A DNA stretch of 64,000 bases from Thuidium tamariscinum. Its lineage: Eukaryota > Streptophyta > Bryopsida > Hypnales > Thuidiaceae. Of the stretch, positions 48,837 through 61,878 are shown one piece after another. Each line of letters starts with the position of its first letter. Position 1 is the stretch's first letter. The stretch lies in NCBI GenBank assembly GCA_947034885.2, contig OX344756.2, positions 13,326,098-13,390,097 of the forward strand, written 5' to 3'. The translations under genes were made by a program, and so were the position numbers. The notes beneath the pieces were generated by a model. It saw only the letters and a program-made list of their open reading frames with translations. It had not been told where the DNA came from and ran no database searches.

Positions 48837-49898
48837 ACTAGGAGGCAGTGTGACAATCTGTTATTGAATGTAATGTCACATAACAATAACTAACACTAAT
48901 TTGGATGTATTATGCAAATTTGTAAGGTGCATTATCCCATAAAAGATGAGGGTGTTTCTGAAGAGAAATTGTCAAAATGTGTCATTTTTTAGTACATTGG
49001 CCCAAATTTTTTTTAAACTTCAATAGTACAAATGTATATCTGGTAGACTTTTATGGAAATGTGTGGAAAAAATTTCAAACCATTTGACCTCAATTTATCA
49101 AGGGATTGATGTATCGTAATGTTTGAAGTGAGAAGAAGAAACTTCTTTCATTCTTTCAGAATGGAGTTAGCAAACTTCAAACCCTTACAAAGTAAAAAAT
49201 TTTCTCTACACAAAACTAGCCTCTACACCATCAAATACTACAACTTATTAGATACACTTTGCAAAATTTCAAAAGGAGTCTACCTAAATTCTAAATCACC
49301 TTGCAATACAAAGAGTTCATGTAGTTTGGCAATATATTAGTCATTTTTTGATGTATCCTTGTGCAACGAGGAAATTTTTTGCTTCAAATCCAAGTAGTGA
49401 AAACTTAGAAGTACTTGGAATGGACACTTAGTGATGTAGGAATTAATACAATAGTTCATAATTTTTTAGATGAAATCAATATAATTTTCTTATACAATTT
49501 CACCCAAACTAGAATGAGGAAACTTCAATCTATTCAAACTTTAGTACTAATTGAATTAACTTATACTATTTATTTGGTCATTCATTGAAGAGATGATGAT
49601 TGAGGTGGGGCCAAATATAATGGAGTGAAATATCATTTAGGTATTTATTACTTAAGTGTTCAATCATTAATTTTTAGAGGCCATAGGATTTAAGTACTTG
49701 TTATGTTAAATAGACATTGAACAACACCATTGTGCTTATTTTTTGGGAAAGATTGAAGCTCCTTATTTAATTGTTCCAATCTTTAAGGTGAAACTTATTT
49801 AAATAGATAAATTATTTTTCTTTTAGCTTATTTTTTTATTTTTATATCTTGTTGTTTGTATTTTTTGGATTATTACATTTTTTGGAAAGCATCTAATT

Positions 49899-49901
<3 letters not shown>

Positions 49902-49989
<88 letters not shown>
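49902..49989. repeat. (TA)n microsatellite, 88 bp
   Basis: Uninterrupted TA dinucleotide run. It is likely to be length-variable and prone to cruciform extrusion. Confidence 0.97.
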
Positions 49990-49994
<5 letters not shown>

Positions 49995-50136
49995 CATTTA
50001 TAAGCCAATGAGGCAAAGGATATATTCAGAATCACAAAGTAGTGCTTATTTAAAGATTGTTAGTATCTCATATTGATGATTCCATAGTTGACAAGAGTTT
50101 ATCTTTGCATTTCTTTTGTTCAATTGTTTATTTAAC

Positions 50137-50400
50137 CTTTAAACGTCAATAAGATGTTTTGTAGCCAATGAATGACAAAGAATCTTTCCTCGTAGGACAA
50201 AAGTGCAATTATTCATCCTCTGTACTAGGGGTGGAAAGGAGAGATCTTCTAAAATATTTTGGCTTCTAATGAGTATATTTGGCTTATGTAAAGAATATGA
50301 TGTCACACAATATCAAAATGCATGATTTTCACAATACCATTCCATCCTTTTAGTTTTAAAAATATAATCAATTTTTGGAATTAAATTTCAAGGATGTTTT
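50137..50400. repeat. Dispersed AT-rich repeat, copy 2
   Basis: Aligns with 3138-3530: TTAACCTTTAAACG start, GACAAAGAATCTTTC, AAGTGCAATTATTCATCCTC and CTTCTAATGAGTATA. See copy 1. Confidence 0.5.
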
Positions 50401-51210
50401 TTCCGTGGGTACTTGGCTAGCTAAAATAACTTGTAAGAGAAGAAATTGTCCTTCATCATCATATTGTATAATCTTGAGATAAACTAATTCTTTTGACAAT
50501 AATTACCAAAGCAACAAAATTTGAGCATTGCAAAACTTCAAAAATAATGAAACATTGAATATGACTCTCGACTTATGTCCTTCCCTCATTCACTAGTTTA
50601 ACCTTATCTCTTGAATTGAAGGTAGCTAATGAGTGTAGACAAACCCCAAACCATATATTATACAAAAGTCTATAAATTAACAAGGATCAACATTGCTACA
50701 ACATACAAAAATGTTCCATACTTTCAATGACATCTTCTAATACTTCTAAAATGGAATCAAAGTAGATTCACCCAATGGAGGTAGAATAGATGCCTCATCT
50801 CCATAGGATGGATTGGGAAAACAAAATTACATAAAGAAATGAAAAAATAGGCTATAGAAATTGCAAATCTACTCTCTTTCAACTTAGTGATTGCAGCTAC
50901 TAAATCACTCACAATCTCTATTGTCACCCCAAGAAGGCTCAAAATCTCATTTATTCAAGAATGACGATTTAAGGTTGCATGACAATAATGGGCATTTTGG
51001 TATGGAATGGTCTCATCTACTAACTTCACTTAAACTACTGTAACTACAATTCTGATGTACTAGCAATGCCAGTTGCAACAACCAGCCTTCTACCAACAAC
51101 CAAACTTATGCAAACTTATGTCCAAATAAGTAAGAGGATCGTTTTGTGGTGCCAAAAAGGAATGTTATTCACAAATGGTTGAAACCTCTGCTAAAAATGT
51201 GATGTACACT

Positions 51211-54200
51211 TCATGTACTTGGACTGTGGTTGACAACATCATGGTAGTAAAGGAGCAAGCACATGGGTTGCCCCACAATGCAAAAAAAGAACCAAAAAAC
51301 CATATTTCCAACCTGCATCCATCAACGTCCACGTTAGCTCACCTTATCATTAAGCAAGACAACTTATCCTGCAAATATTGGCATTACATTAACCCGTAAG
51401 TGCCTAATGAACAAAAGTGTCCACTTCCATGTTTATGGGAGTTGAAATGTATCATTTAAGACATACAACTCAAATTCATGTAAAGCAAAACATAGCGACA
51501 GAATGAATAGACATTTTTGAATGGTCAAAAACAAGTTATGAAAGTGCCTATAATTGACTAAGTGAACTTTCTGTTTTTAACCTAAGTATCAAGGGGTCAA
51601 CACATATTACAAATTGCAGCAGATGACTTGATTAAAGATGTACAGAGCTTCAAAAATTCACGACTTCAGAAGTTGGAGCCTTCATACAGCACATGATCTA
51701 TGGTTATTAGGTCTTGAGACCATAAAACCCACCATGCACCGAGCCACAAGGTTCATAATTTGGTAATATTTACGAGACTCTAAAAGAACGTTCTGCACAT
51801 CAAGAGCAATTGAGGGAAAGTGTAATCTGGAATCTACCCATCACTCTGCCTAATGCAATTATAGATGAAAGCCTCAAATGGCAAGCACGTACCATTGAAT
51901 TTTGGTATCGCTTTTGCATCACATTTGTCAGATATACCAAAGGAAGCTGCACAACAAGTCCATGCACTAATATATAAGATTTCTCGGTGTTGGAGGAAAA
52001 ATGAGAGGCTACTCCGTGAAGAAACTCACTTTCAATTACTCTTTACATTACTGTGCTAGCTCGCTTTCCAAGTAGCATCCTATTCAAACTTTCTCACAGT
52101 TGTCGTAGCTTTTGTCAATGCAAGGCCACCTCCCCTTCGGTCCAAATCAAACAAACTATGAGTCGCATACCCGGCTATGTTATTCTTGTCTAAAAGATGA
52201 AGAATATTGTACCTGCATCAAAATGCCAAGAAACGCCCAGCACCGTAGCATGTGGCAAGGAACACCAATGGCAACCTAGCACAGAACAACAGAATTGAGA
52301 CGTTGCCAGAATTAACGGTACTAACTGGCCTTTATATAAATAGGCAGTTAATTGCAAGTCTTTAATTTAAATAGAAGTGTATAATTTTCATATGTCTCTT
52401 TCAAAATAATCCTCAATAATATTTTCAATATAATCCTCAGACATTGAAAATGAGACCTGAAATTCATAAGGTAACCACATCTAAACGCAATACTCCAAAA
52501 TCTTGCACAAAAAGTGCATGCTGATTTTCAGAGAGTACAACACCTCAACATCTAGACTTGTGTCAGTTTTATTTGATCATCTAACACTAAGCTTGTAACG
52601 TCTGCATGTGGTATCCAATGATCCATTTTTCGGTGAATTATAAAATAATCTCTTTCTCTTGCTTTGCTAAACCATTCTAATATTAGCAACTATGCTCAGT
52701 CTCTTAAAGTGTCTAAATGAGGTGTGGTCTCCTAAATGAAAGAGAAGAGGCTTTGAACCAGCACCCTTGAAGTAACCACTCGAACTCGCAAGATGATCCA
52801 GGACTCAAAAGCAATTAATTGACTGCGATTGATTATGAAAGACAGGAATGTACCTCGTGAAACAAAGCGGAAATCACAAACACCAGTATCATCGCCACAA
52901 TCTGTAAGTGCCACAGATCCCAAAAGCTGCATAGTGAGCAAAGCTGTTCCTCAAAAACATAAAGCTTTTTTATATTGAGTATAAGAAGCGCATGGCGAGA
53001 CACAAACCACAGAGGAAGAAATAGAGTGCTACCGCAGTTGTGTATTTAGCTCACAATGCACTAACTACGATTAAACTAATTCTACACCCTCATTAAATCT
53101 GGAATATTTTTCTGGCTTCAGACCGAAGAGGAGGAGACCATGCATTGACAAAAGCTACATCTGAAGTACATCCCAAGTAAATGTGAGTAGGTTTGAGTAG
53201 GTTCCGACCAGGCCCTTACTCAAAAAGAAAGAAAGCGCTACAGCGTGGTACAATTTTAAAAGGACAAAGCCTCACATACCATATCTGTTTGTTGAATCTA
53301 AGCCATGGATGGGCTGTTGATCCTTCCCAAGTTTCTATATGCTATTTGAGGGTTAAAATGCATTTCCATGGTCATTTTTAAGAGTCAAAATTTTGATAAT
53401 CCATCTATATTGAACGTGTTTGAGGAGAATTTCAGGTCTTTATTAGTCATTTCATTGCTTCCAAACGTTTTTCTATCAAGAACAACGTAGAATTGTGCAA
53501 CTCTATTGATAACCTGACAGCTGCCTAACATTTAGACTAAAAATTTTCTAGCGAACGATTTGATCTAGACTTACTTGAGAACTAGCCCATGGGCAAAACC
53601 GGGTAGAATACCTTAGGTAAGCCGGTTCGTATGGTAGGAAAATATATGTGTCGCACCATCCACTTATGCACAGGCTAGACCCACACACACAAGAAACACA
53701 TAAGCATGCGCATGGCAATAGAAACACCTTCATTCCAGAAAATTCAAGTTTTCCGGATATGAGATAACAGGCTAGCCAGATCATTGCTCACTGCAAGAAG
53801 TTCAATTCTTCCAACTCAACTTCCCTTAGTGAAAATACTGAGAGTGAGCATTACAGTGGCACAAATAATTGTGCAAAGACAGAAGGCAACAGACTATACG
53901 AGGAAAGAATTCAGCAGTTCGGTCCAACAACTGGGCACAGAACCCGAAAAGAGGGTCGAGGTATACATACCATGTTCCACATTCGCCAATACTGAAAAAG
54001 AGTGAAGTGGCGCCATAGATAATCCACGACAAAGTAAAGTCAGTGAAAGATGACTTGAACACTGAAATAAGCAGATTCCCTTCTCAACATCACTAAATGA
54101 TCTGCAATGTGGAACATAAAACACAAGCGTTCCAGACATTGGGTAGACTAAGTTCGAAGTTTTGAATGGCAAAAGAAAGATATCACAAGCTAAAGGACTC

Positions 54201-57200
54201 CATTTGAGTCTCCACACATTTCAATGAAAGGAAAATCGTTGCTGTAATAAAAAAGCAACACTTTAAAGACTGATAATATAACATCGATTACGTCAGGATG
54301 TCGAACAACTTGAAAGAAAGAAGAGCCAGGACCCTAAACCGTCAATGGAGGATACATCTGGTTCACCAAGTCGGTGACAAACCGGTATGCAAACGACCTA
54401 AGAATGAAAGAAAGTAGAAATGACCTTTCCATAAATGAAAAGGACTGAAAACGAACGATAGCAAAGGCAAATCTCTACCTCTTCAATTGTTTGAGCATTC
54501 CACCAGTCTTTGTAAAATTCTCTGTCTCCAAAGCGAAGTAGCTCAGCCACAATATTCAACCTACTTTGCGCAATGATAGAGCAAGATCAGACGGAAAATA
54601 TTCGGAAAAAAAATCTATACAACAAACGAAAACAAAGTATTCATGATACCAAACTTATCTGAACCACAACTGGTAAGAGTGTATGTGATGAGCCAAATAT
54701 ATCTGCCCAAATTAACAGAGACTTCTTTCACAATAAACATGAACCCAGGTCATTTGTCACATTTCATGCAAGAGTACGATGTTACATCCACGGACGTACC
54801 AAAGATGAAATAAGCAATAGAAAATGCAGAGCCAAACATAGAGAACTGGCACGGAAAGCTTCAAAATCCTTTCCACCGCATAAAGATAGTTGCCCTTCAG
54901 AGGATGCTGTGAGTTCAAAACAGTCGGGTTTATGTACTGCAAGGAAAAAATGATAGAAATTTATGGTCAGTAATGCACAAGGAGCAGTTTCCCAAACGTT
55001 TATAATGCTTGTAATTTCCACTCAAACTAGATAATAATATCAATTTTAAGTTATAATAACCTACAAACAAGCACATCAAAATTTTCATGCGTAGCACCAC
55101 ACCAATATGGAACTATCCGATTGAGCAAGATTCTGTGTGAAAGTTTTAGTTTAAAATTCAACCGACAATTTATTTTCAAAGAGGACAGCTTTGCATTAAG
55201 GAGAAAGGAAGTTTGCTCCAATTCTGACTCTAAAATGCAGAAGACTGAGCAATAATGAGAAAAATCGTACCTGCTCAATAATAAAGCCCATCAAACCCAC
55301 AAACACAACCAATTTCCCCATTTGTCGTAGCACCCAGCCTTTTCGAACGGGACCAGAACGGGGGTAGCTCAACTGAAAATACAACAAACGAACAGTCTCA
55401 AACGTTCAAACAAGATAGTAGAGGCCCATCCCTAGCAGAAGATAACCTTGTGATGACAAATTGTATGGGAAAAAAGACAAAGGTTTGATCTAAAACGTTC
55501 GGTATCCTAAAAGCAGCAAAGTGCCATATGATGCCAATCACCTTCATTTAATCTTGGAAATTAAAGGTCACCAATCCTTGCTCAAAGATATACAACTCGA
55601 AAGAAGAAGTAAAAAACGTGGACTTGAAAATGGCTTCATTGTTAGTCATCAGTAGCACGTTAGCAATTTACCACTCAGAGCAGCCACACTGGATACGCAA
55701 ACCTCCAGCCCTAGATCCCATTATACCAGCGCAATTGTCAAATGGAGTACCTGATAGCATAGAGTGGGAGCGAGAATGAAGTAAGCAATATTTTGGATTG
55801 TGAGGTTGTCTGGATACTCAACATTTTCTGCATTCTGCGGTTCTTCGGGCTGCAATAAACCCCACCAATCCAGAAGATATCCAACTTAGTCTGCACAATA
55901 CTGAACAAAGATGAAATTCCAAAGTTGAAAAAAGGCTGGAAAACAGACAGGAACGTACAGGGCTCATAAAAAATAATGACTTCCAAGAAAATACGTGGAT
56001 TATGATATATTACTTTTCCCCCGGCTCTCAGAATTTCCCGCACGTCCTTGTTTGTGTGAGCGTAAGATACGAGCTTCATCCACCCAGTTAGAGCAATGAG
56101 GATCAATACAAGACCTGGCAACAATGCTGATTGCACCCTGCCACCATCCAAGCACACTGCAATTTAGGATGTCCATCATTTGTGACCTGAGAAAACTCAA
56201 CGGGTAATGAACTCTCTGTAACTTAGAGTCATTGGTGAAGATGCAGAGACCTATCAATTGAACCCCTCAAAGACCATGGAGTCATGGTTTCAAATGATCA
56301 ATTCTATTAATCTTATTGTAACGAATATAATTCAGATATGGTCAATTTATATCACGAGAATCGAGGAAGAACACCGCATGTGTTGATCGAGAACAAAGGA
56401 AAATCCTTATATGATGAAGTGCAAAGCAAACATGAAGTCCAATTCGAGCTTCTTAGTACTTTATGATTAACCAGCCTAACAATTCTAACGTGGTTCTACT
56501 ACGAAGAGGTAAGGAGTGATTACCTGTGAATAACGTATCCAGGATACAAAATACCTAAGGTACTGATGCTGAGATGTAACACAAAAATGACCTGGACATA
56601 ATCAAATAGAAAAACGGAAAACGAAATTAATCTCCCAAGGAATTGCAAACTTTCAACAATGCAATTCATCTAATTGTAGCAGATAGGAAAAGTGAACCAC
56701 CATCACCAACAGAAACGTCCCTTACTTCTAAAGACATCTAAACGCGGAGTAATAGAAACAATGTTCTCAAATAAATTACATCGTTTCAGGAACATTTCGA
56801 CAGCATCACAAAAAGAGTCTTGCCCCAAAATTCATGGGCACGTCTCCCTGTGGTCAGTATTTATAAAGAAGTCTGCCTACGGGGAGAACACCATATAATC
56901 GGACAATGAGAAGACCTCCCCATAAATAACAACGAAGATGTCTAAAACTCCATGAAACAGTATGAAAATCGTGTTTACAACATCGGTGTGAGAAAAAGCG
57001 CCTCAATCCTGTAGAATATCCAATCAATTCAAATTGAACCAGAGAAGTACCTACTCCTTCTGAGACGTTCGTTAGCACCTTCAATTTTTCCACTAACAAT
57101 GCCGAGAGAGGGAATATGGGCAAACTCAAACTGCAAAAAACACAGAAAGAGAGTGAGTCGGTCAATACATCAATCCAATTGATCTCCAAAATCCTAAATA

Positions 57201-58211
57201 CTCAGGGGTTTTGCTCAATTCACTCAAAATTCAAAGCAAACTCAGAAACCCTCACCCGCACATCAGGAGTGGCCAATCGCGCGCACTCTTCGAGCTGAAC
57301 CAGAATCCAGAATTCATCAGAATTCCATACTGCCAAAGCCCATACGTTTAGGTTAGGATCTGGCTTGCATTACTCATCTTCTCCGATCTATCTTACTACA
57401 CATTTCATTTATGAATGCTATTGGAAGTAACAGTTTAGCAAAACCATCAAAAAACAAGTGGAAGAGAGGATCACTTTCTAACCTTCATTAAATTCTCAAT
57501 AATCAATCGGCTGTTGACAGCAATCAGAACCACAATGCAGAGATTGAACAGTCCGGCATGACTCTGCAACGGATCGCCAAACGCAAAGTCCCATGAGCAT
57601 TGTCGCATAGAATATTCCTAGGCATCGGAGCTGGATACGCAAAAACCTTAGAAGAATTAAAGCAAATCACCGAAATCAACTAAGCTACTCCTGAATCGGC
57701 TGTCAATCTCAACCACAATAAAGGGATTGAACAGACCATCGTGACCCAAATTGCCTTGCGCATTGTCAGACAGAAAATTCCTAAGCATGTCGCAAAACCC
57801 TGACAAGAATTCAAACCCTCATCTCCCAAATCAACTAAGAGATACTCCCGAAAATAAACATAAGAAAAGACGAATTAGACAGAGCAAGAAATTGGGGTTC
57901 ACCTGATGGAAGATAGCGTCCGAACTGAGTGGGCTCTCTTTGTTTCTGCGATGAGCAGGAGCAGAGGCACGCATTGTATTTTTCGAATAATTTTCCACTC
58001 GAGTAGTGGTAACGATCTCCTCCTTCAGCTCAGGCATAGACTCGTCGAGGAGGCTCCTGCTGTCCACGGAATGGACGACCTCGGTGGTGCTGCTACTCCG
58101 CTTCCGGAACGTCGTCATTCCTTTGTGCGTCATCACTGTGGTGGTGCTGCTATTACTGCTTCCTTCAAATCCTACGGCACTGCGATCCATCTCTGCCTGT
58201 CTTTGACTCAT
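51211..58211 (-). CDS. DGAT1: Diacylglycerol O-acyltransferase 1 (MBOAT family)
   Basis: Catalyses the last step of triacylglycerol synthesis at the ER (diacylglycerol plus acyl-CoA). Exons in coding order: 58211-57903, 57563-57483, 57329-57256, 57130-57055, 56591-56524, 56137-56014, 55849-55751, 55372-55271, 54936-54800, 54560-54479, 53991-53971, 53674-53612, 52901-52854, 52275-52213, 51946-51893, 51312-51211. 500 residues and 16 exons, the exon number known for Arabidopsis DGAT1. Residues 1-95 form a Ser/Thr-rich cytosolic tail. Multiple membrane helices follow, with [75 protein letters not shown] and SALFHE with active-site His427. The C-terminus has [12 protein letters not shown]. Exon 11 is only 21 nt. 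Exon 4 uses the donor GTAGGT; exon 6 uses the second of two nearby acceptors to keep frame. Confidence 0.95.
51389..51600. mobile_element. Possible TTAA-bounded element in DGAT1 intron 15 (weak)
   Basis: The left end is TTAACCCGTAAGTGCC. The right end read inward is TTGACCCCTTGATACT, so only the first few bases match and one flank reads TCAA. It could be an old copy of the TTAA/CCC group or chance. Confidence 0.3.
57685..57747 (-). pseudogene. Decayed duplicate of DGAT1 exon 2 within intron 1
   Basis: Read on the minus strand, the segment carries (G)GTCTGTTCAATC, TTATTGTGGTTGAGATTG and ACAGCCGATT. These parallel exon 2 (GGACTGTTCAATC, CATTGTGGTTCTGATTG, ACAGCCGATT at 57483-57563). Flanking blocks such as ATTCCTA(G/A)GCAT and AAATCAACTAAG are duplicated too, with a period of about 155-170 bp. 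The copy lacks several codons and a donor, so it is unlikely to be used. Confidence 0.7.
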
Positions 58212-58479
58212 TATTGTGGTTCGAGAGCCCTCAAGTGAGAACTTTTCATTCTTCGACGTTGCGTTGTGAGGGTGCGCGATCGCGAATATTCGGCAAGAAT
58301 GGGCGCACGGACTGACGGACTCAGCGAGGAAAGTCGGCGGTGAGCCGTGCTCCGGGGTCCACGTGGGTCAGTCCACCTGGGTCCACCAACAACCGGTTGA
58401 GCATGTTTCCGACCGGATGAACCGGTCCCCGATGGATTTCGAAACTCTCGTCCTTTGGATGATCTGGCTGGAGATTGGG

Positions 58480-58695
58480 CAGGGAGAACTGACCCTTATT
58501 GCCCCAGTCAACAACAGGTTGACTAAATTGCCCCCTATTTTGTGCCGTATATGTCGGATTTTCTTCACACCTCCTAGTTAATTGAGGGCCTCTGATTCCA
58601 TATATGAATTCAAAATTTGCAAAAAATAAAATTTGCAGAAAAATAAAATTCCAGGGTTTGCCATGGCAGGGCAATAAGGGGGTCAATTCACCCTG
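58480..58695. mobile_element. CAGGG-terminated small inverted-repeat element, copy 2
   Basis: The left end CAGGGAGAACTGACCC and the right end read inward CAGGGTGAATTGACCC are terminal inverted repeats. The interior shares GGCCTCTGATT and ATATGAATTCAAAATTTGC with the 24639-24869 copy. Non-coding; a long open frame on the minus strand across it is incidental. Confidence 0.7.
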
Positions 58696-58931
58696 GGCGC
58701 CGGATTGGCCCCCTCGCTCTGCCTTACCATGTTTTACTAGAGCTGTAATCAAAACAAAAAGCCCCGTAGTTTGGGCCGTGATCACCCCTACATTCTTCAC
58801 TCCCTAGCTAATTTGCGATCTCTGATCGCAAAATAATATGAATTCAAAATTTGCAAAAAAAAATTTGTGTGAAAAATAAAAAATTACAGCATTTTACCCG
58901 AGTGGCCGAGCGAGGGGGTCAGTTCTCCCTG
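58696..58931. mobile_element. CAGGG-terminated small inverted-repeat element, copy 3
   Basis: The right end read inward is CAGGGAGAACTGACCCCC. The left end near 58693-58717 (GATTGGCCCCCTCGCTC) is more diverged. The interior AAAACAAAAAGCCCCGTAG and AATATGAATTCAAAATTTGC match copy 1 closely. It directly abuts copy 2. Confidence 0.65.
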
Positions 58932-60923
58932 CCCCTTTGGATGGGACAATTAATTTTTACGTGGGATGTAAATCTTACAAACAAAGTGGGCCCAGGAAGG
59001 TGGATTTACCCCGGGGAAACGAAGATATATTTTTTTCAAATAGTTCTTTTTTTCAAATTCTGAATTCATATTTGCAGCCAAAGACCCAGAATTTGTTCAA
59101 AGAAGTCCAAAATATACACTAGACACAGCACAAAATAGGGGACTTTTTCTCACTTTTATCCCGGAGATCTCGAAAGCCACCTTGTTGAACCCACTTTGTT
59201 GATAGGCCTTAACCTTAATTTTAAAGACTGGTCAACTAGTTTTGGGTTGATTTTGAGACTTTTTATTTGTTATTGTTTGTAAAACATCTCATTTCAAAAA
59301 ACATTAGATGAAATCTGAGAGCATTACAGGGCCGTTTCGGGTCTGTTCCCGAAACAGCTCCCAATCCTGCAGACCCCTGTCAAGCCGAATTTTATTAAAA
59401 AAAATAAATAAATTGGGGTCCTGAAATATGAAAATAAGTCCCAAAAAAAATTCGAAAAAAAAAAAATTTATTATGTGGTAGTGTCCCGACCACGTAGGAT
59501 TCGAGTTCATAAGGCAGAAACTGCATTCCCGCAGTCTCTTAATGCTTTCAAATTTCTTCTAATGCCTAGAGATTAATGCAATTAGAGTGTCTTTGTATGT
59601 TCCTAACAAAGCCAATTTCAAAGGAATGCATGCAAAAATGCATTAGCTATGCTTGTCCAAACTTGAATTGCCTAGCCCTTTACATTTGAAATATTGCAAA
59701 AAAATATATAATGAATGTAAAAGATGACTACTTATATGTGTCAAAGAACCAGTTGGAAGGTTTTTGGAGCATTTAGTGAAATTTATGCCCAATTGTGGCA
59801 AACCATATTTAGTACCAGTGCTAGAGGTTGTTTGCAACACATCAATCTTTGAAGATTAATTACAAGGCATTAGATGTTTTTTCAAGGATTAGAAGACTGT
59901 TTCAGGCCTATTCCCAATGCTGGGAACAATCAAAATAAAAATTAATAATAAAATAATAAAATATCTTTAAAATAAAAAATTCATTTTTTTTAATTTAATT
60001 TTTTATTATTATAAATCTGATGTGGCAATTTCCCGGTCATGTTAGATCACAAACGTGGCAAAGTTCCCCAACATTCCCACAATCAGAAACTTATAGTCTT
60101 TTAACTAGCACAAAAAACATCTAATGATGTAAATCGTTGAATCATTTTCATTTTTTGTTTGGTTCAAGGATTTGCCCTATGGAACCAATTCATACAATTT
60201 GATTTAGAATTACATCCATAGAGTTGTCACAAAATGGGACTTTTCAAGAATTCTATATAGAAATTGTGCTCACCCCTCAAATCAACCATGGTCCTTAAAG
60301 GATTAATGCCCTACAATTCTTACTACTCAAAGTAATTCAACTAACCCTTATAAGGGTGTGAGGATCCATATCTACTAGCACTGTGTGTTGTGCAAATGAT
60401 TGGAAATTCAAATATAGGTAGTCAAGTTCTTGTGTAATTTAGAAATCACTCCTGACATGCATTTGGAGCAATTGTAGTTTATACATCCTATAAACAATTT
60501 CACAAACATAGGCTTTTCAAGATTGAATGAATTGGTCATAGACCGTGCTTGTAGTGATGTACAACGGGGGTTTCCTTTATAAATGTTGTTATTCAATTAG
60601 CATCAAGAAATTACAATAGTGATTGCTTTCCTTCATTGTAGACTCTCATTTTGAAAAAAAGAGTAGCCTTAGATTTAAAACAAAGCCTATGTAGTTTTGA
60701 GTGGCAATTGTTGGATTTTCATTGCATAGGGGACTGGAGACATAGGCATATTTAACTTAAGTTTACTAATTGGATATGATGCTTTATATCTAACATTTAT
60801 CTTGTTTCATGAATTATTGAGCCACCTAATGAGTTTTTGAATGATGATTTTTTAATTTGGTGATCATTTTGGTTTAATTTATTGCTCAATTTGTTGACCA
60901 ATTTGATGATCATTCAAAATAGT

Positions 60924-61878
60924 TTAACCCCTAAACCCCCGGACAGCGTTTTCACCAAAAAAAATGCTCCAAAACTGCCATTTCTAATACAAGAGCAAAT
61001 TTTTTTTAAAAACACATTTTTGACTCATGTAACCGTAGGATCTTGTAGTAAGGTGGTTTGTAAACATGTGGAAAAAATTTCAGAAATTTCCACCATGTAG
61101 ATTGCAAGATATAAGCATTTGAATTGACAAAAACTGTTTTTTTATCCCTGCGAAAATCCGGGCAGCTGCACTTCACAAGGTCACATTTGTGTGAAAATAA
61201 TTTCAAAATGGTGGTTACTCTTTGAATTCTTACTTCAATGTAAGTTGGCTACATTCTCAAAAAATTTCAAACCATTTGGAATTGTACAACATATAGGAAA
61301 AAATAAGTAAGTAGAAAGAAGTAAAAAATGAGCCAAAATACTAAATTGTGAACATTTTATTCATGGAATTGAAAATTTTCAATCCCAATGGTTAAAATGT
61401 TGAAATAAACAATCTACACTTTTTGTTTTTATTTTTTTTCAAAAATATGAAAAATTAAATTAAATGAAGAATTTCAAACTTTTTTTGTGCTGTGCAGATT
61501 CTGTAACTGGCTGCAAACTACCCCAAACTTAAAATCTTCATAACTTTTGACTCATTGATCGGAATGGATTGATTCAAAGCTTCACATGTCTGTATAAACC
61601 TAAAGAACCGATTTGAAATTTCACTTTTCAAAAAAAAGTTTTTTTGAAAAAGTTTTTTCAGCTGCCCGAGCTGCCCGCCGAGCAAACAAAGTAACATATC
61701 ATGCCATAACTTTTTATCCACAAAGTCAAATGTTATGAAAATTGTTGGGCCTTAAAGCTACTCCTCAGACACACATTGTATCAAAATTTCAAAGAAAAAA
61801 AATAAAAACTCCATCCGTAGTGAGCTGCCCAAAAAATCTATAATCTCAAAAAACGCTGTCCGGGGGTTTAGGGGTTAA
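60924..61878. mobile_element. TTAA-bounded piggyBac-like element, 0.9-kb family, copy C (best preserved)
   Basis: Perfect terminal inverted repeats of 29 bp, beginning TTAACCCCTAAACCCCCGGA and continuing CAGCGTTTT at both ends, with flanking TTAA. The interior aligns with copies A and B: TGCTCCAAAACTGCCATTTC, ATGTGGAAAAAATTTCAG, AGATTGCAAGATAT, GTTGGGCCTTAAAGCTACTC and CTCCATCCGTAGTGAGCTGCC. No open frame long enough for a transposase, so it is non-autonomous. Confidence 0.9.

Larger units (their letters stand above)
48152..51210. other. Repeat-rich interval between PUS10 and DGAT1
   Basis: No gene seen. It includes the PUS10 promoter side and the DGAT1 3' side. It contains a hAT-like MITE, two adjacent palindromes, an 88-bp TA microsatellite and a dispersed repeat, each listed separately. 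Confidence 0.5.
58212..60923. other. DGAT1 upstream region and repeat tract
   Basis: The first 250 bp presumably hold the DGAT1 promoter and leader. Beyond lie two CAGGG-terminated elements (58480-58931) and AT-rich sequence. A partly inverted fragment of the same family lies at about 59040-59145 (TGAATTCATATTTGCAG, CACAAAATAGGGG, complementary to words at 58530-58620). No gene seen. Confidence 0.45.

Noticed and set aside
51389-51600. Firm call of a TTAA element in DGAT1 intron 15
   Set aside because: The ends match for only a few bases and one flank is TCAA, so it is kept only as a weak feature.
58321-58800. 160-codon open frame on the minus strand upstream of DGAT1
   Set aside because: It runs across a CAGGG-terminated repeat and its neighbour; no domain, and its composition follows the repeat.
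58885-58920. GAGTGGCCGAGCGAGGGGGTC resembling a tRNA-Leu/Ser D arm
   Set aside because: No acceptor stem or T-arm; it is part of the CAGGG element terminus.
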